Part shown: in pieces, positions 26,858-35,371 of the stretch | How the letters are laid out: each line of letters opens with the position of its first letter | How positions within the stretch are numbered: the stretch's first letter is position 1 | Origin: Duganella radicis | Lineage (GTDB): Bacteria > Pseudomonadota > Gammaproteobacteria > Burkholderiales > Burkholderiaceae_D | NCBI RefSeq assembly: GCF_009720825.1 | Contig: NZ_WNKY01000014.1 | Location: forward strand, 62,001 to 126,000 | Length of the DNA stretch: 64,000 nt | Direction: 5' to 3' | Made by a program: the position numbers and the translations under genes | Notes under the pieces: model-generated | Databases searched by the model: none | What the model was told of the DNA's origin: nothing | What the model saw: only the letters and a program-made list of their open reading frames with translations

Positions 26858-27543
26858 CCCAGCTGGAAGGTGATAGGCACCAGCGCGTACACGGGGATGG
26901 CCTTGCCGTCCTCGATATGCGGCTTGTACAGCGAGCGCAGCACAGCCTGGCGGCCGGCTTCATCCAGATTGCTGGAACCGGACGATTTCTGCACCGTCAC
27001 CTGTTCCGCCGTTCCCTTTTCCCCGATCAGCACGCGCAGCATCACAGTGCCGGTTTCGCCCATGCGGCGCGAAATGCTGGGATACACCGGCTGCGGCGCG
27101 CGCACATACTCCACGCCCGAGACGGTTTTTGGCGCCGACGGTTGCGGCGGCGCCGGTGGTGCCGGCTGTGCCGACGGCGCGGCAGCCACGGCCGGCGCCG
27201 GCTCGCTGGCACGCGGTTGCGGCGGCGGCAGGGTGATGGTGGGTTCGGTCTGGACGATATTCACTTGCGGCGGCGGCGGCACGAAGGTTTGCTTCGGCTG
27301 CACCAGCGGCACCACTTTCGGTGGCGGCGGCGCTTTCAACGGCTCGGGCGCGGCCACGAACGTGACATTCACCACCTGCGGCATGATGGCGTGCGTGACC
27401 GTGCGCAGCATGCCGGAATAGGCCAGGTAAAACAATGCGACGTGACCTACGGCGATGGCGGCCATCGGCGCCAGCTTGCGCCCGCGGCGCTGGAAGTCGC
27501 CGCCGGACAGCGTGGCCGCCGGGCTGTAGGTCATGCTGTTCAT
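26854..27543 (-). CDS. tonB: TonB energy-transducing protein
   Basis: The 229-residue protein has one N-terminal transmembrane helix (LAPMAAIAVGHVALFYLAYS), a long proline-rich periplasmic linker (PPPPKVV, FVPPPPQVN, LPPPQPR) and a C-terminal TonB domain with PQPVYPSISRRMGETGTVML. It couples proton motive force from ExbB/ExbD to outer-membrane receptors. The start at 27543 overlaps the bfd stop (TAATG). Placement with bfd and feo suggests iron control; the exbB/exbD-like pair is at 57 kb. Confidence 0.92.
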   Translation of the reverse strand: MNSMTYSPAATLSGGDFQRRGRKLAPMAAIAVGHVALFYLAYSGMLRTVTHAIMPQVVNVTFVAAPEPLKAPPPPKVVPLVQPKQTFVPPPPQVNIVQTEPTITLPPPQPRASEPAPAVAAAPSAQPAPPAPPQPSAPKTVSGVEYVRAPQPVYPSISRRMGETGTVMLRVLIGEKGTAEQVTVQKSSGSSNLDEAGRQAVLRSLYKPHIEDGKAIPVYALVPITFQLG

Positions 27544-27764
27544 TAGTTGGCGAAGGCCGGGCGTTTCAGCACGGTTTCTTTGATTTCCGCGGCGGCCTGG
27601 GCGGCCAGGTGTTCGGTGAGGATTTCTTCGGCGCAGGAGAAGCATTGGCCGCAGCAGGTGGCCACGCCCAGCGCATCGCGCAGTTCGTCCATCGACGTGA
27701 TACCCAGATCCATGGCTTGACGGATTTCGCGATCGGAGATGTTGTTGCAAACACAAACAATCAT
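27543..27764 (-). CDS. bfd: Bacterioferritin-associated ferredoxin
   Basis: The 73-residue protein is a Bfd-type [2Fe-2S] protein: CVCNNIS near the N-terminus and CCGQCFSCAEE provide the four ligand cysteines. Bfd docks on bacterioferritin and donates electrons to release iron when iron is low. It is the first gene of a transcript with tonB and is divergent from feoA, with a Fur box in between. The C-terminal tail is a few residues longer than the minimal family. Confidence 0.93.
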   Translation of the reverse strand: MIVCVCNNISDREIRQAMDLGITSMDELRDALGVATCCGQCFSCAEEILTEHLAAQAAAEIKETVLKRPAFAN

Positions 27765-27820
27765 TGATGCACCTTCTGGCTAAGATTCGGTTAAGGCATT
27801 CCTGACATGATTGCTATCAA

Positions 27821-27839
27821 CTTAATGCGAATCATTATC
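27821..27839. promoter_or_regulatory. Fur box between bfd and feoA
   Basis: CTTAATGCGAATCATTATC matches 15 of 19 positions of GATAATGATAATCATTATC. It lies 57 bases upstream of bfd and 105 bases upstream of feoA, so one site can serve both divergent transcripts. Confidence 0.75.
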
Positions 27840-27884
27840 ATTAATCGTATACTGCCCGAAAGTTCAGCGGTATGCAAGCTAAAT

Positions 27885-27903
27885 AGAAGTCATTCGCATT
27901 ACC
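27885..27903. promoter_or_regulatory. Weak second Fur-like site at the feoA promoter
   Basis: On the minus strand it reads GGTAATGCGAATGACTTCT, repeating the core TAATGCGAAT of the first site in opposite orientation. It matches 11 of 19 consensus positions. It lies just upstream of a TATAAT at 27907-27912, a good -10 for feoA, without a clear -35. Confidence 0.35.
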
Positions 27904-27943
27904 GTTTATAATGGTAGTATCAGATTCCAGCCGGAAATTACCC

Positions 27944-28210
27944 ATGACGCACGCTGCCCCCCTCATTACTCTCGATACCCTCAAGGTGGGCGCCTCTGCC
28001 ACTGTGGTGCATGTTGCGCCCGGCGCGGCCGACGATGGCGGCGTCCATCTGGCGCGCCGCCTGATGGAACTGGGCTTTGTGCCCGGCGAGAAAATCCGCA
28101 TGCTCAAGCGCGGCATGCCGGGCGGCGAACCGTTGGCGATCAAGGTCGGCAACTCCACTTTTGCATTGCGCCGCTTTGAGGCAGCGCTGGTTTCGATTCA
28201 ACCGGAATAA
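27944..28210 (+). CDS. feoA: Ferrous iron transport protein FeoA
   Basis: The 88-residue cytoplasmic SH3-like protein has the FeoA features: LARRLMELGFVPGEKIRMLK and IKVGNSTFALRRFEAALV. It assists FeoB. ATG 27944 is the natural start; the open frame begins six bases earlier. feoB follows after three bases. The Fur box at 27821-27839 should repress it in iron-rich cells. Confidence 0.94.
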   Translation: MTHAAPLITLDTLKVGASATVVHVAPGAADDGGVHLARRLMELGFVPGEKIRMLKRGMPGGEPLAIKVGNSTFALRRFEAALVSIQPE

Positions 28211-28213
28211 ATA

Positions 28214-30118
28214 ATGGGTGCAGTAGAAAACGTGGCGCCACAAGCGCCGGTCACGTCCCGCACGCCGATGATGGCGCTGCTGGGCAATCCCAATTGCGGC
28301 AAGACCGCCTTGTTCAACCGCCTGACCGGCGCGCGCCAGAAAGTGGCGAACTACGCCGGCGTGACCATTGAGCGCAAGGAAGGCGCGTTCACCACCATCG
28401 CCGGCAACGGCTTCCGCGTGCTGGATTTGCCGGGCGCTTACAGTTTGTCGGCCCACACGCCGGACGAGGAAATCACGCGCGACGTGGTGGCCGGCCTGCG
28501 CAAGGGCGAGGCGGCGCCGGACGTGGTGGTGTGCGTGGTCAACGCCACCAACCTGCGTCTGAATCTGCGCCTGGTGCTGGAGATTAAACGCCTGGGCCTG
28601 CCAATGATCCTGGCGCTGAACATGGTCGACGTCGCTAAAAAACGCGGCATCAGCATCGACGCCGACCAGCTGGCGCTGGAGCTGGGCATGCCGGTGGTGG
28701 AAACCGTGGCGGTGCAGGCCGGCGGCGAGAAGTCGCTGCTGCGCGCGCTGGACCAGATGTGGCCGCTGCCGGAGACCAGGCCGCATCCGCTGTCGGCCAT
28801 CGACGCGGTCAGCGTGGAAGACACCCAGCGCGAAGTGCGCCGCATCCTCGATCTGGTGGTGAGCGCACCGCCGCATACCGACGACACCATGACCGAGAAG
28901 GTCGACAACGTGGTGCTGCATCCGGTGCTGGGGCCGATCATTCTGGCGGTGCTGATGTTCCTGGTGTTCCAGGCGGTGTTCACCTGGGCCACGCCGGCCA
29001 TGGACTTCATCAAGGACAGTGTTGGCCACCTCGGCTCGGTGGTGCGCGAGGCGATGCCGGACGGCGTGCTGCGCGGCCTGCTGGTGGACGGCATCCTGAG
29101 CGGCACCGGCAACGTGCTGGTGTTCCTGCCGCAGATTCTGATTTTGTTCTTCTTCATTCTGGTGCTGGAAGATTGCGGCTACCTGCCGCGCGCGGCCTTC
29201 CTGCTGGATCGCCTGATGGGCGGCGTGGGCTTGTCGGGCCGCGCCTTCATTCCGCTGCTGTCCAGCTTCGCCTGCGCGATTCCGGGCGTGATGGCGGCGC
29301 GCACGATTCAGAATCCGCGCGACCGTCTGGTGACCATCATGATCGCGCCGCTGATGACGTGCTCGGCGCGCCTGCCGGTGTATGCGCTGATCATCGCGGC
29401 CTTCATTCCGGAGCGCGAAGTGTATGGCTTCCTCAGCCTGCAAGGGCTGGTGCTGTTTGCGCTGTACTTCGCCGGCATCTTCTCGGCGATGGCGGTGGCG
29501 TACTTCTTCAAGCGCGCGCTGGGCGCCAACCAGAAACAGCCACTGATGCTGGAGCTGCCGGCCTACCACTGGCCGCACATGCAGAATCTGGCGCTGGGCC
29601 TGTGGGAGCGCGCCAAGATCTTCCTGACCCGCGTGGGTACGGTGATCCTGACCTTGATGGTGCTGCTGTGGTTCCTGAGCTCCTTCCCGGGCGCACCGGA
29701 AGGCGCGACCCATCCGCCTATCTACTACAGCCTGGCGGGCATCCTGGGCCGCGGTCTGGAATACATCTTCGCGCCGATCGGCTTCAACTGGCAGATCTGC
29801 ATTGCGCTGGTGCCGGGCCTGGCCGCGCGCGAAGTGGCGGTGGGCGCGCTGGGCACGGTGTACGCGCTGTCGCAGAGCGGCGAGGAACTGGCGCAGTCGC
29901 TGGAACCGATCATCGCGGCGTCGTGGGCGCTGCCGACCGCCTTGTCGCTGCTGGCGTGGTACGTGTTTGCGCCGCAGTGCATGTCGACGTTGTCGGTGGT
30001 GCGCCGCGAGACCGGCGGCACGCGCTATGCGCTGCTGATGGCCGGCTATATGTTCGCGCTGGCGTACACCGCGTCGTTCCTGACTTACCGGATTTCGCTG
30101 GCCGTATTGGGAGGCTAA
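28214..30118 (+). CDS. feoB: Ferrous iron transporter FeoB
   Basis: The 634-residue protein has an N-terminal G domain with G1 GNPNCGKT, G3 DLPGAYSL and G4 NMVD, and then a membrane part with two Gate regions; GLSGRAFIPLLSSFACAIPG holds the conserved Cys of the first gate. It carries Fe2+ into the cell, driven by GTP or ATP hydrolysis. It is somewhat shorter than the Escherichia coli protein (773) and looks like the usual short betaproteobacterial form. feoA precedes it and a Cys-rich small protein follows. Confidence 0.96.
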   Translation: MGAVENVAPQAPVTSRTPMMALLGNPNCGKTALFNRLTGARQKVANYAGVTIERKEGAFTTIAGNGFRVLDLPGAYSLSAHTPDEEITRDVVAGLRKGEAAPDVVVCVVNATNLRLNLRLVLEIKRLGLPMILALNMVDVAKKRGISIDADQLALELGMPVVETVAVQAGGEKSLLRALDQMWPLPETRPHPLSAIDAVSVEDTQREVRRILDLVVSAPPHTDDTMTEKVDNVVLHPVLGPIILAVLMFLVFQAVFTWATPAMDFIKDSVGHLGSVVREAMPDGVLRGLLVDGILSGTGNVLVFLPQILILFFFILVLEDCGYLPRAAFLLDRLMGGVGLSGRAFIPLLSSFACAIPGVMAARTIQNPRDRLVTIMIAPLMTCSARLPVYALIIAAFIPEREVYGFLSLQGLVLFALYFAGIFSAMAVAYFFKRALGANQKQPLMLELPAYHWPHMQNLALGLWERAKIFLTRVGTVILTLMVLLWFLSSFPGAPEGATHPPIYYSLAGILGRGLEYIFAPIGFNWQICIALVPGLAAREVAVGALGTVYALSQSGEELAQSLEPIIAASWALPTALSLLAWYVFAPQCMSTLSVVRRETGGTRYALLMAGYMFALAYTASFLTYRISLAVLGG

Positions 30119-30119
30119 T

Positions 30120-30392
30120 ATGTGGCAAGAGATTATCGTAGCGTTGATCGTGGCGGCGGCACTGCTGCACTTCAGCACCAAATACCTGCCGGTGGGCTGG
30201 CGCAAGCGCATCGTCTACACGCTGGCCAAGCGCGGCTTCGATGAAATCAGGCTGGCCAAATTCTTCAAGATCCAGGGCGGCGGCGGATGCGGCGACGACG
30301 GTGGCTGCTCCAGTTGCGGCTCGTGCGACACCACGCCGGCCAAACCCGACACCACCACCCACCGCGTCATCAAACTGCACGTGCAGCGCTAA
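30120..30392 (+). CDS. FeoB-associated Cys-rich membrane protein
   Basis: The 90-residue protein starts one base after the feoB stop, preceded by GGGAGG. It has one N-terminal transmembrane helix (IIVALIVAAALLHFS), a basic region and a C-terminal GGGGCGDDGGCSSCGSC cluster with four cysteines. Family members (DUF6587/FeoC-like position) accompany feoB in many Burkholderiales. The cysteines could bind Fe or an Fe-S cluster and sense iron or redox, but this is inference from position and residues. Confidence 0.82.
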   Translation: MWQEIIVALIVAAALLHFSTKYLPVGWRKRIVYTLAKRGFDEIRLAKFFKIQGGGGCGDDGGCSSCGSCDTTPAKPDTTTHRVIKLHVQR

Positions 30393-30482
30393 CTCCTGAG
30401 GCGACGCAAGGCCGCCTTCGCCCGCCAGTTTTATCTGGTCCGCAGACGATTGATTTCTCAATTTCTGCGGATAAGATGAAAA

Positions 30483-30676
30483 ATGGTGATCACCTTCGAT
30501 CCCAAGAAAGACAAGCTCAACCGGCGTAAGCATGGCGTTTCGCTATCTGCGGCCGCTGGATTGGACTGGGCTGATGCTGTCATTTGGACAGACCGATCAC
30601 GGAAATACCTTGCATCATTAGTTTGCGCCGGGCCAGAATGTCGGAGGAAGTACGTTATGTATCACAAAGAACGTAA
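30483..30676 (+). pseudogene. BrnT-family toxin, internally deleted and frameshifted
   Basis: From ATG 30483 the frame reads MVITFDPKKDKLNRRKHGVS, then AAAGLDWADAVIWTD, the N-terminal half of BrnT RNase toxins. The C-terminal signature IISLRRARMSEEVRYV lies in another frame, at about 30614-30660, and stops at 30674-30676. The stretch in between, about 25 residues in intact relatives, is missing. The open frame continues to 30752, but after about residue 40 it no longer resembles BrnT. No working toxin can be made. Confidence 0.72.
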
Positions 30677-30955
30677 GATAATTTTTTGCACTCCGGAGGA
30701 GGACGCAATTATCACTGCGGCTGCACTGTCTGATCCAGATGCACAGCGCTGACGACGGACGAGTTGGCGCAATTTCGTCCTTGGCGGAGCCGGCTGCTGG
30801 CACCGCCGGGTTCGCCCACCGTCACGTTGACGATGGAGTTTGATGCGGCCACCATTGACGCCTTCAAGCGTCAGGGCGACGATTGGCAGCAGGGAATTAA
30901 TGCCGTGCTGCGCGAATGGGCCATCAAACGTGGCTACGTGCCGTTTCCCGAATAG
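30657..30955 (+). pseudogene. BrnA-family antitoxin with a single-base frameshift
   Basis: ATG 30657 has a strong GGAGGAAG ribosome binding site and overlaps the end of the BrnT frame. The frame reads MYHKERKIIF, TPEEDAIITAAALSDPDAQ, and then meets a stop. In a second frame the protein goes on with LTTDELAQFRPW and the ribbon-helix-helix VTLTMEFDAATIDAFKRQGD, ending REWAIKRGYVPFPE. One missing base near 30747 (CCGCTG to CGCTG) explains both. The antitoxin is broken, like the toxin before it. Confidence 0.75.
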
Positions 30956-30958
30956 ACT

Positions 30959-32572
30959 TTAACCGCAATACGGGTCGAAGGTTTCTGCTTGCGCCATCGG
31001 CCAGTAGTGGCCGAAGACGGGTGGCAGGCGCGAGAGCTGGCTGGGGTCCAGCAGTTCGCCCGGTTCCAGATATGGCAGCAGGGTCGAGGCCAGTTTCACC
31101 TGATTGGCCGAGATGCGCCGCACCAGGTGGCGTGGGCGCAGCTGGGAGGGATGTGTCAGGCCGGCGGCGGCGATCAGCTGCGCCAGGGCCTTCATGGTGT
31201 TCTCGTGGAAGTTGGCCACGCGCTGGATTTTGTCCGGCACCACCAGTGCGCGCTGGCGGCTCTTGTCCTGCGTGGCGACGCCGGTCGGGCAACGGTCGGT
31301 GTGGCAGCTCTGCGATTGGATGCAGCCCAGCGCGAACATGAAGCCGCGCGCCGAGTTGCACCAGTCCGCCCCCAGCGCCAGTGTGCGCGCGATGTCAAAC
31401 GCGGTAATGATCTTGCCCGAGGCGCCGATCTTGATCTTGTCGCGCAGGTTGGCGCCCACCAGCGTGTTATGCACCAGCAGCAGCGCCTCTTGCAATGGTG
31501 TGCCGACGTGGTCGGTGAATTCCACCGGCGCCGCGCCGGTGCCGCCTTCGCCGCCATCGACCACGATGAAGTCCGGCACGATGCCAGTCGCCAGCATGGC
31601 TTTGACGATGCCGAAGAATTCCCACGGATGGCCGATGGCCAGCTTGAAGCCGGTCGGCTTGCCGCCGCTCAGATTGCGCAGGCGCTCGATAAACTCCAGC
31701 ATTTCAATCGGCGTGCCGAACGCGGAATGGCGCGACGGCGACACGCAATCCACCCCCATGGCCACGCCGCGCGTGAGGGCGATCTCCGGCGTGATCTTGG
31801 CCGCCGGCAGCACGCCGCCGTGGCCCGGCTTGGCGCCCTGCGACATTTTCAGTTCGATCATCTTGACCTGCGGCGAGGCCGCGTTGGCGGCGAACTTCTC
31901 TTCCGAGAAGCTGCCGTCGTCGTTGCGGCAGCCGAAGTAGCCGGAGCCGATTTCCCAGATCAGATCGCCGCCGTTCTCGCGGTGGTGCGGGCTGATGCTG
32001 CCTTCGCCGGTGTCGTGCATGAAGCCGCCCTGTTTGGCGCCGCCGTTCAACGCCTTGATGGCGTTGGCCGACAGTGCTCCAAAGCTCATGGCCGAGATGT
32101 TGAACACGCTGGCCGAATAGGGCTGGGCGCGCGGGCAGTCCGGATGGTTGCCGATGGTGATGCGGAAGTCGTGGTCCTGCTCGGGCGCCGGCGCGATCGA
32201 GTGGTTGATCCATTCATAGCCCGGCGCATACACATCGAGCTGGGTGCCGAACGGGCGCTTGTCGGTGTCGAGCTTGGCGCGCTGATAGACGATGCTGCGC
32301 TGGTTGCGCGAGAACGGCTCGGCCACCGTGTCGTCTTCCAGGAAGTACTGGCGGATCTCCGGCCGGATCGATTCGAAGAAGAAGCGGAAGTGCGCCATGA
32401 TCGGGTAATTGCGGCGCAGCGCGCGCCTGGTTTGCAGCAGGTCGCTGATGCCGACGGCGGTGAGGGCGGCGGCCACCGCCGGGATTTCCCACGGCGCCCC
32501 CAGCGCCAGTGAGACCAGCAGGGTGACAACGGCGGCATTGAGGGCAAGGTAACGCGGTGACAGCAAATTCAT
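30959..32572 (-). CDS. FMN-binding glutamate synthase-family protein
   Basis: The 537-residue protein starts at ATG 32572 with an N-terminal membrane segment (MNLLSPRYLALNAAVVTLLV). It then carries a GltB-like FMN barrel: the fold has GGEGGTGAAP for FMN phosphate and a Cys cluster with CIQSQSCHTDRCPTG near the C-terminus, like the 3Fe-4S site of glutamate synthase. It lacks the amidotransferase domain. Stand-alone proteins of this type are common in Proteobacteria; their reaction is not firmly established. It is read alone, towards the BrnA remnant. Confidence 0.88.
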   Translation of the reverse strand: MNLLSPRYLALNAAVVTLLVSLALGAPWEIPAVAAALTAVGISDLLQTRRALRRNYPIMAHFRFFFESIRPEIRQYFLEDDTVAEPFSRNQRSIVYQRAKLDTDKRPFGTQLDVYAPGYEWINHSIAPAPEQDHDFRITIGNHPDCPRAQPYSASVFNISAMSFGALSANAIKALNGGAKQGGFMHDTGEGSISPHHRENGGDLIWEIGSGYFGCRNDDGSFSEEKFAANAASPQVKMIELKMSQGAKPGHGGVLPAAKITPEIALTRGVAMGVDCVSPSRHSAFGTPIEMLEFIERLRNLSGGKPTGFKLAIGHPWEFFGIVKAMLATGIVPDFIVVDGGEGGTGAAPVEFTDHVGTPLQEALLLVHNTLVGANLRDKIKIGASGKIITAFDIARTLALGADWCNSARGFMFALGCIQSQSCHTDRCPTGVATQDKSRQRALVVPDKIQRVANFHENTMKALAQLIAAAGLTHPSQLRPRHLVRRISANQVKLASTLLPYLEPGELLDPSQLSRLPPVFGHYWPMAQAETFDPYCG

Positions 32573-32726
32573 GGGTACTCCGGCGACGGCTGTGGATCTG
32601 CCGAGTGTACTGCTGTTTCCCGAAGGAATCCATATCCCGGGAAGAGGAGGCGGGCGCGACGGCGGCAACAATGCTAAGCTAGCGGGGTTGCGGCGCACGG
32701 CCGTTCTTTTTTCGCGGGATACTCAC

Positions 32727-33398
32727 ATGATCGTTGTCCACCATCTCAATAATTCGCGTTCGCAGCGGGTGCTCTGGTTGCTGGAAGAGCTGGGCCTGGA
32801 GTACGAGATCGTGCGCTACCAGCGCGATCCCAAGACCATGCTGGCGCCGCCGGAGCTGCTGGCGGTTCATCCGCTGGGCAAGTCGCCGGTGATCAGCGAT
32901 GGCGACATTGTGGTGGCGGAATCGGGCGCGATTGTCGAGTACCTGATCGACACCTACGGCAACGGCCGCCTGGTGCCGTCGGCCGGCACGGCGGAGCGCC
33001 GTCGCTGGACCTATTTCCTGCACTACGCCGAAGGCTCGGCCATGGCGCCGCTGCTGATGAAACTGATTTTCGACCGCGTCGAGACCAGCCCCGCGCCCTT
33101 CTTCGTCAAGCCGATCGCGCGCGGCATCGCGCAGAAAGTGAAGGGCAGCTACATCCTGCCGCAGATCGAGCGCCACCTCGATTACCTGGAGGCGGAACTG
33201 AACAAGTTCCCGTGGTTTGCCGGCGCCGAATTCAGCGCGGCCGACATCCAGATGAGCTTCCCGCTGGAAGCCGCCTCCGCGCGCGGCGGGCTGGACGAAA
33301 AGCGCCCGAACCTGAGCGCCTTCCTCAAACGCATCCACAGTCGCCCGGCTTTCCAGCGCGCCCTCGAACGCGGCGGCCCTTACGAGCTGCTGAAATAA
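32727..33398 (+). CDS. Glutathione S-transferase family protein
   Basis: The 223-residue protein begins MIVVHHLNNSRSQRVLWLLE, with the SRSQR segment at the glutathione site. HPLGKSPVISDGD and ESGAIVEYLID are the cis-proline loop and the gamma-glutamyl binding turn. A C-terminal helical domain follows, with WFAGAEFSAADIQMSFPL. It resembles the theta/beta-like GSTs of yeast Gtt1 type. Substrate unknown. It is divergent from the glutamate synthase-like gene. Confidence 0.92.
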   Translation: MIVVHHLNNSRSQRVLWLLEELGLEYEIVRYQRDPKTMLAPPELLAVHPLGKSPVISDGDIVVAESGAIVEYLIDTYGNGRLVPSAGTAERRRWTYFLHYAEGSAMAPLLMKLIFDRVETSPAPFFVKPIARGIAQKVKGSYILPQIERHLDYLEAELNKFPWFAGAEFSAADIQMSFPLEAASARGGLDEKRPNLSAFLKRIHSRPAFQRALERGGPYELLK

Positions 33399-33399
33399 G

Positions 33400-33795
33400 C
33401 TACCAGATGGTCTGCACGTGCGGATAAGCCCGTATCTGAGCGTCAGTGGTAACGATAGGAATGTTGAGCTGCATGGCCGTGGCGACGATGATCCGGTCCG
33501 CCGGATCGTTATTCAGCCCAAGGGGGAGGTAGATTGAGGTTACGGCAATGTTGTTGTCGACGGGGATGAAGCGCACCGGGTTGAGGGCCTCAAGCGCCCC
33601 CAGCCAGGCGCGTATCTCATCCGATAGGCGGATTTTCCTTCGTGAGACCAATAGGGCGACTTCCCAGCAGGAAAAGGATGATATTCCGATGAGTCCGGTT
33701 TGCAGTTCGGTCTCAATGACACGTTTGGCGGCAACAGAAAGCCGGGGATCGTTATCAAACCACCATATCAACGTATGTGTATCGAGCAGAATCAT
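33400..33795 (-). CDS. VapC-type PIN-domain toxin
   Basis: The 131-residue protein has the PIN nuclease pattern: MILLDTHTLIWWFD with the first Asp, SCWEVALLV with the conserved Glu, and DPADRIIVATA with the last acidic pair. It would cut RNA. Its start overlaps the stop of the antitoxin gene by four bases, the usual coupling. It seems intact, unlike the other two toxin genes in the window. Confidence 0.93.
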   Translation of the reverse strand: MILLDTHTLIWWFDNDPRLSVAAKRVIETELQTGLIGISSFSCWEVALLVSRRKIRLSDEIRAWLGALEALNPVRFIPVDNNIAVTSIYLPLGLNNDPADRIIVATAMQLNIPIVTTDAQIRAYPHVQTIW

Positions 33796-34004
33796 CGGAA
33801 CGGGTCTTCAACCGGGGTAACGACGTCTCCGCAGTAAATTACGCTGCCGCGGAGTTTCTCGATGGGGACGGATCTCCAGGGGCGGACATCGAGTATCGGT
33901 TCACCATTCTCGGTGATGAAATATACTTTTTTAGAGGATGCAATTTCGCGAATCGCTGCGAGGGGATTTGCCAGGAATGCTTCCAGTGTCATGGTGGGCC
34001 ACAT
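33792..34004 (-). CDS. Phd/YefM-type antitoxin
   Basis: The 70-residue protein has an N-terminal Phd/YefM DNA-binding fold (AFLANPLAAIREIASSKKVY, then FITENGEPILDVRP) followed by a toxin-binding tail. It is the partner of the PIN toxin that starts four bases before its stop. It should also repress its own operon. The start at 34004 is preceded by AGGAGAACAT. It is intact. Confidence 0.85.
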   Translation of the reverse strand: MWPTMTLEAFLANPLAAIREIASSKKVYFITENGEPILDVRPWRSVPIEKLRGSVIYCGDVVTPVEDPFR

Positions 34005-34143
34005 GATGTTCTCCTTCGTGGTGAGGTGTCGTTTGATGTTACGCCTTTCCCCAAGGGCCGCAACCGATGTCTGGTCGGACTTTGCGCTGCCTCATGCGAA
34101 GCTATCAGCCCAGTCGGTTAGAATGGCGGCTTGATTAAACCTG

Positions 34144-34929
34144 ATGATGTTGAGCATGGGTAGACTCCTTGCCATCGACGGCCTCAATATTGTGCGCCGT
34201 GTCTACGAAGCCAGTCCCGAACCTGATAGCGCCGAGAAGGCGGACATCGCGCTGCGCCATGCGCTGTCGTCGTTCCGCACCCTGCTGCACGACCACGATC
34301 CCACCCATGTGCTGCCGGCCTTCGATTTCGGCGGCCGCACCTGGCGTCACGATTTGTACGCCGGCTACCGCGAAGGCCGCGCGCCGATGCCGTCGCCGTT
34401 GCGCGAGGCGCTGCCGGGTTTTTACGACAAGCTGCGCGGCTTCGGCATGCATGTGGTGTCGCTGCCCGAGGTGGAGGCGGATGATGTGATCGGCACGGTG
34501 GTGCTGCGCTGGTTGGCCGAGGGCCGCGGCGAAGCCACCATCGCCACCACCGACAAGGACCTGCACGGCCTGATCGCGCAAGGCGCGCGCGTGTGGGATC
34601 ACTTCAAGAGCGAATGGCACGACCACGCGTGGGTCGAAAAGAAGTGGGGCGTGCCGCCCGACCAGTTGCCCGACCTGCTGGCGCTGATGGGCGACGTCAC
34701 CGATTCGATTCCCGGCGTGTCCAAGGTCGGCGTCAAAACCGCCGCCCGACTGTTGCGTACATACGGCACTCTGGACGCCATCATGGCCGGCGCCGGCATT
34801 CTGAAGGACACGCTGGGCGAAAGACTACGAAAAGAACGCGAAATGCTGTATCTTTCTCGACAACTGGTACAGTTGAAAACGGACGTGAAAGTCGGCGTGA
34901 GCTGGAACATGCTGGCCTGGTCCCACTAA
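34144..34929 (+). CDS. 5'-3' flap exonuclease (XNI-like, PolI N-terminal family)
   Basis: This is a stand-alone copy of the PolA 5'-3' exonuclease domain of 261 residues. It has LLAIDGLNIVRR with the first Asp, DFGGRTWRHDLYAGYREGR, VEADDVIGT, TTDKDLHGL, and the helix-hairpin-helix DSIPGVSKVGVKTAARLL. It would cut flaps and act near Okazaki fragments or repair. ATG 34144 and 34156 are both possible starts; the shorter gives 257 residues and begins with MGRLLAIDG. It is followed by a receiver-like gene 16 bases on. Confidence 0.92.
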   Translation: MMLSMGRLLAIDGLNIVRRVYEASPEPDSAEKADIALRHALSSFRTLLHDHDPTHVLPAFDFGGRTWRHDLYAGYREGRAPMPSPLREALPGFYDKLRGFGMHVVSLPEVEADDVIGTVVLRWLAEGRGEATIATTDKDLHGLIAQGARVWDHFKSEWHDHAWVEKKWGVPPDQLPDLLALMGDVTDSIPGVSKVGVKTAARLLRTYGTLDAIMAGAGILKDTLGERLRKEREMLYLSRQLVQLKTDVKVGVSWNMLAWSH

Positions 34930-34945
34930 TAACAAGGTTTGCAAG

Positions 34946-35371
34946 ATGTTAAAAGCAGTCGTTATCGATCCCAGCGCCGTCGCCCGCGGCTTGCTCAACA
35001 CCGTGCTGCTGGATGGCGGCTACGACGTGGTGGGCGCCACCCATACCTGCGCCAGCGCCATGGTGCAGCTGATCAAACATCACCCGCACATTGTCTGCAT
35101 CGCCCGCGAGCAGATTGAAAACGAAGAGGAAGCGATCCGCGAGATCCGCACCAACTGGCCGAAGACCCTGATCTTCATGGTGTCCAGCGAACTGGATGCG
35201 GCCACCATTCAAACCGCGCACGCGATGGGCGTGAGCGGCTTTATCGTCAAGCCGTTCAAGGCCGACACGGTCCTGAATACGATCCGCAATGTGGTGATTG
35301 CCATGGTCAAGCGCCAGCGCGCCGCCATGGAGAAAGCCGCCGGCGAAGCGCCGCCGCCAGCCAGCGATTAA
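34946..35371 (+). CDS. Pseudo-receiver domain protein (no phospho-acceptor Asp)
   Basis: The 141-residue protein is a single CheY-like receiver domain with an Ala/Pro-rich tail and no output domain. The phosphorylated Asp of CheY (D57) is A53 here: the strand reads [13 protein letters not shown]. Only one of the acidic pair remains (D8). Ser replaces Thr at the switch (FMVSSEL) and the Lys in FIVKPF is kept. It should be phosphorylation-independent. The previous gene is an exonuclease and mnmA converges with a four-base overlap, so there is no kinase neighbour. Confidence 0.87.
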   Translation: MLKAVVIDPSAVARGLLNTVLLDGGYDVVGATHTCASAMVQLIKHHPHIVCIAREQIENEEEAIREIRTNWPKTLIFMVSSELDAATIQTAHAMGVSGFIVKPFKADTVLNTIRNVVIAMVKRQRAAMEKAAGEAPPPASD

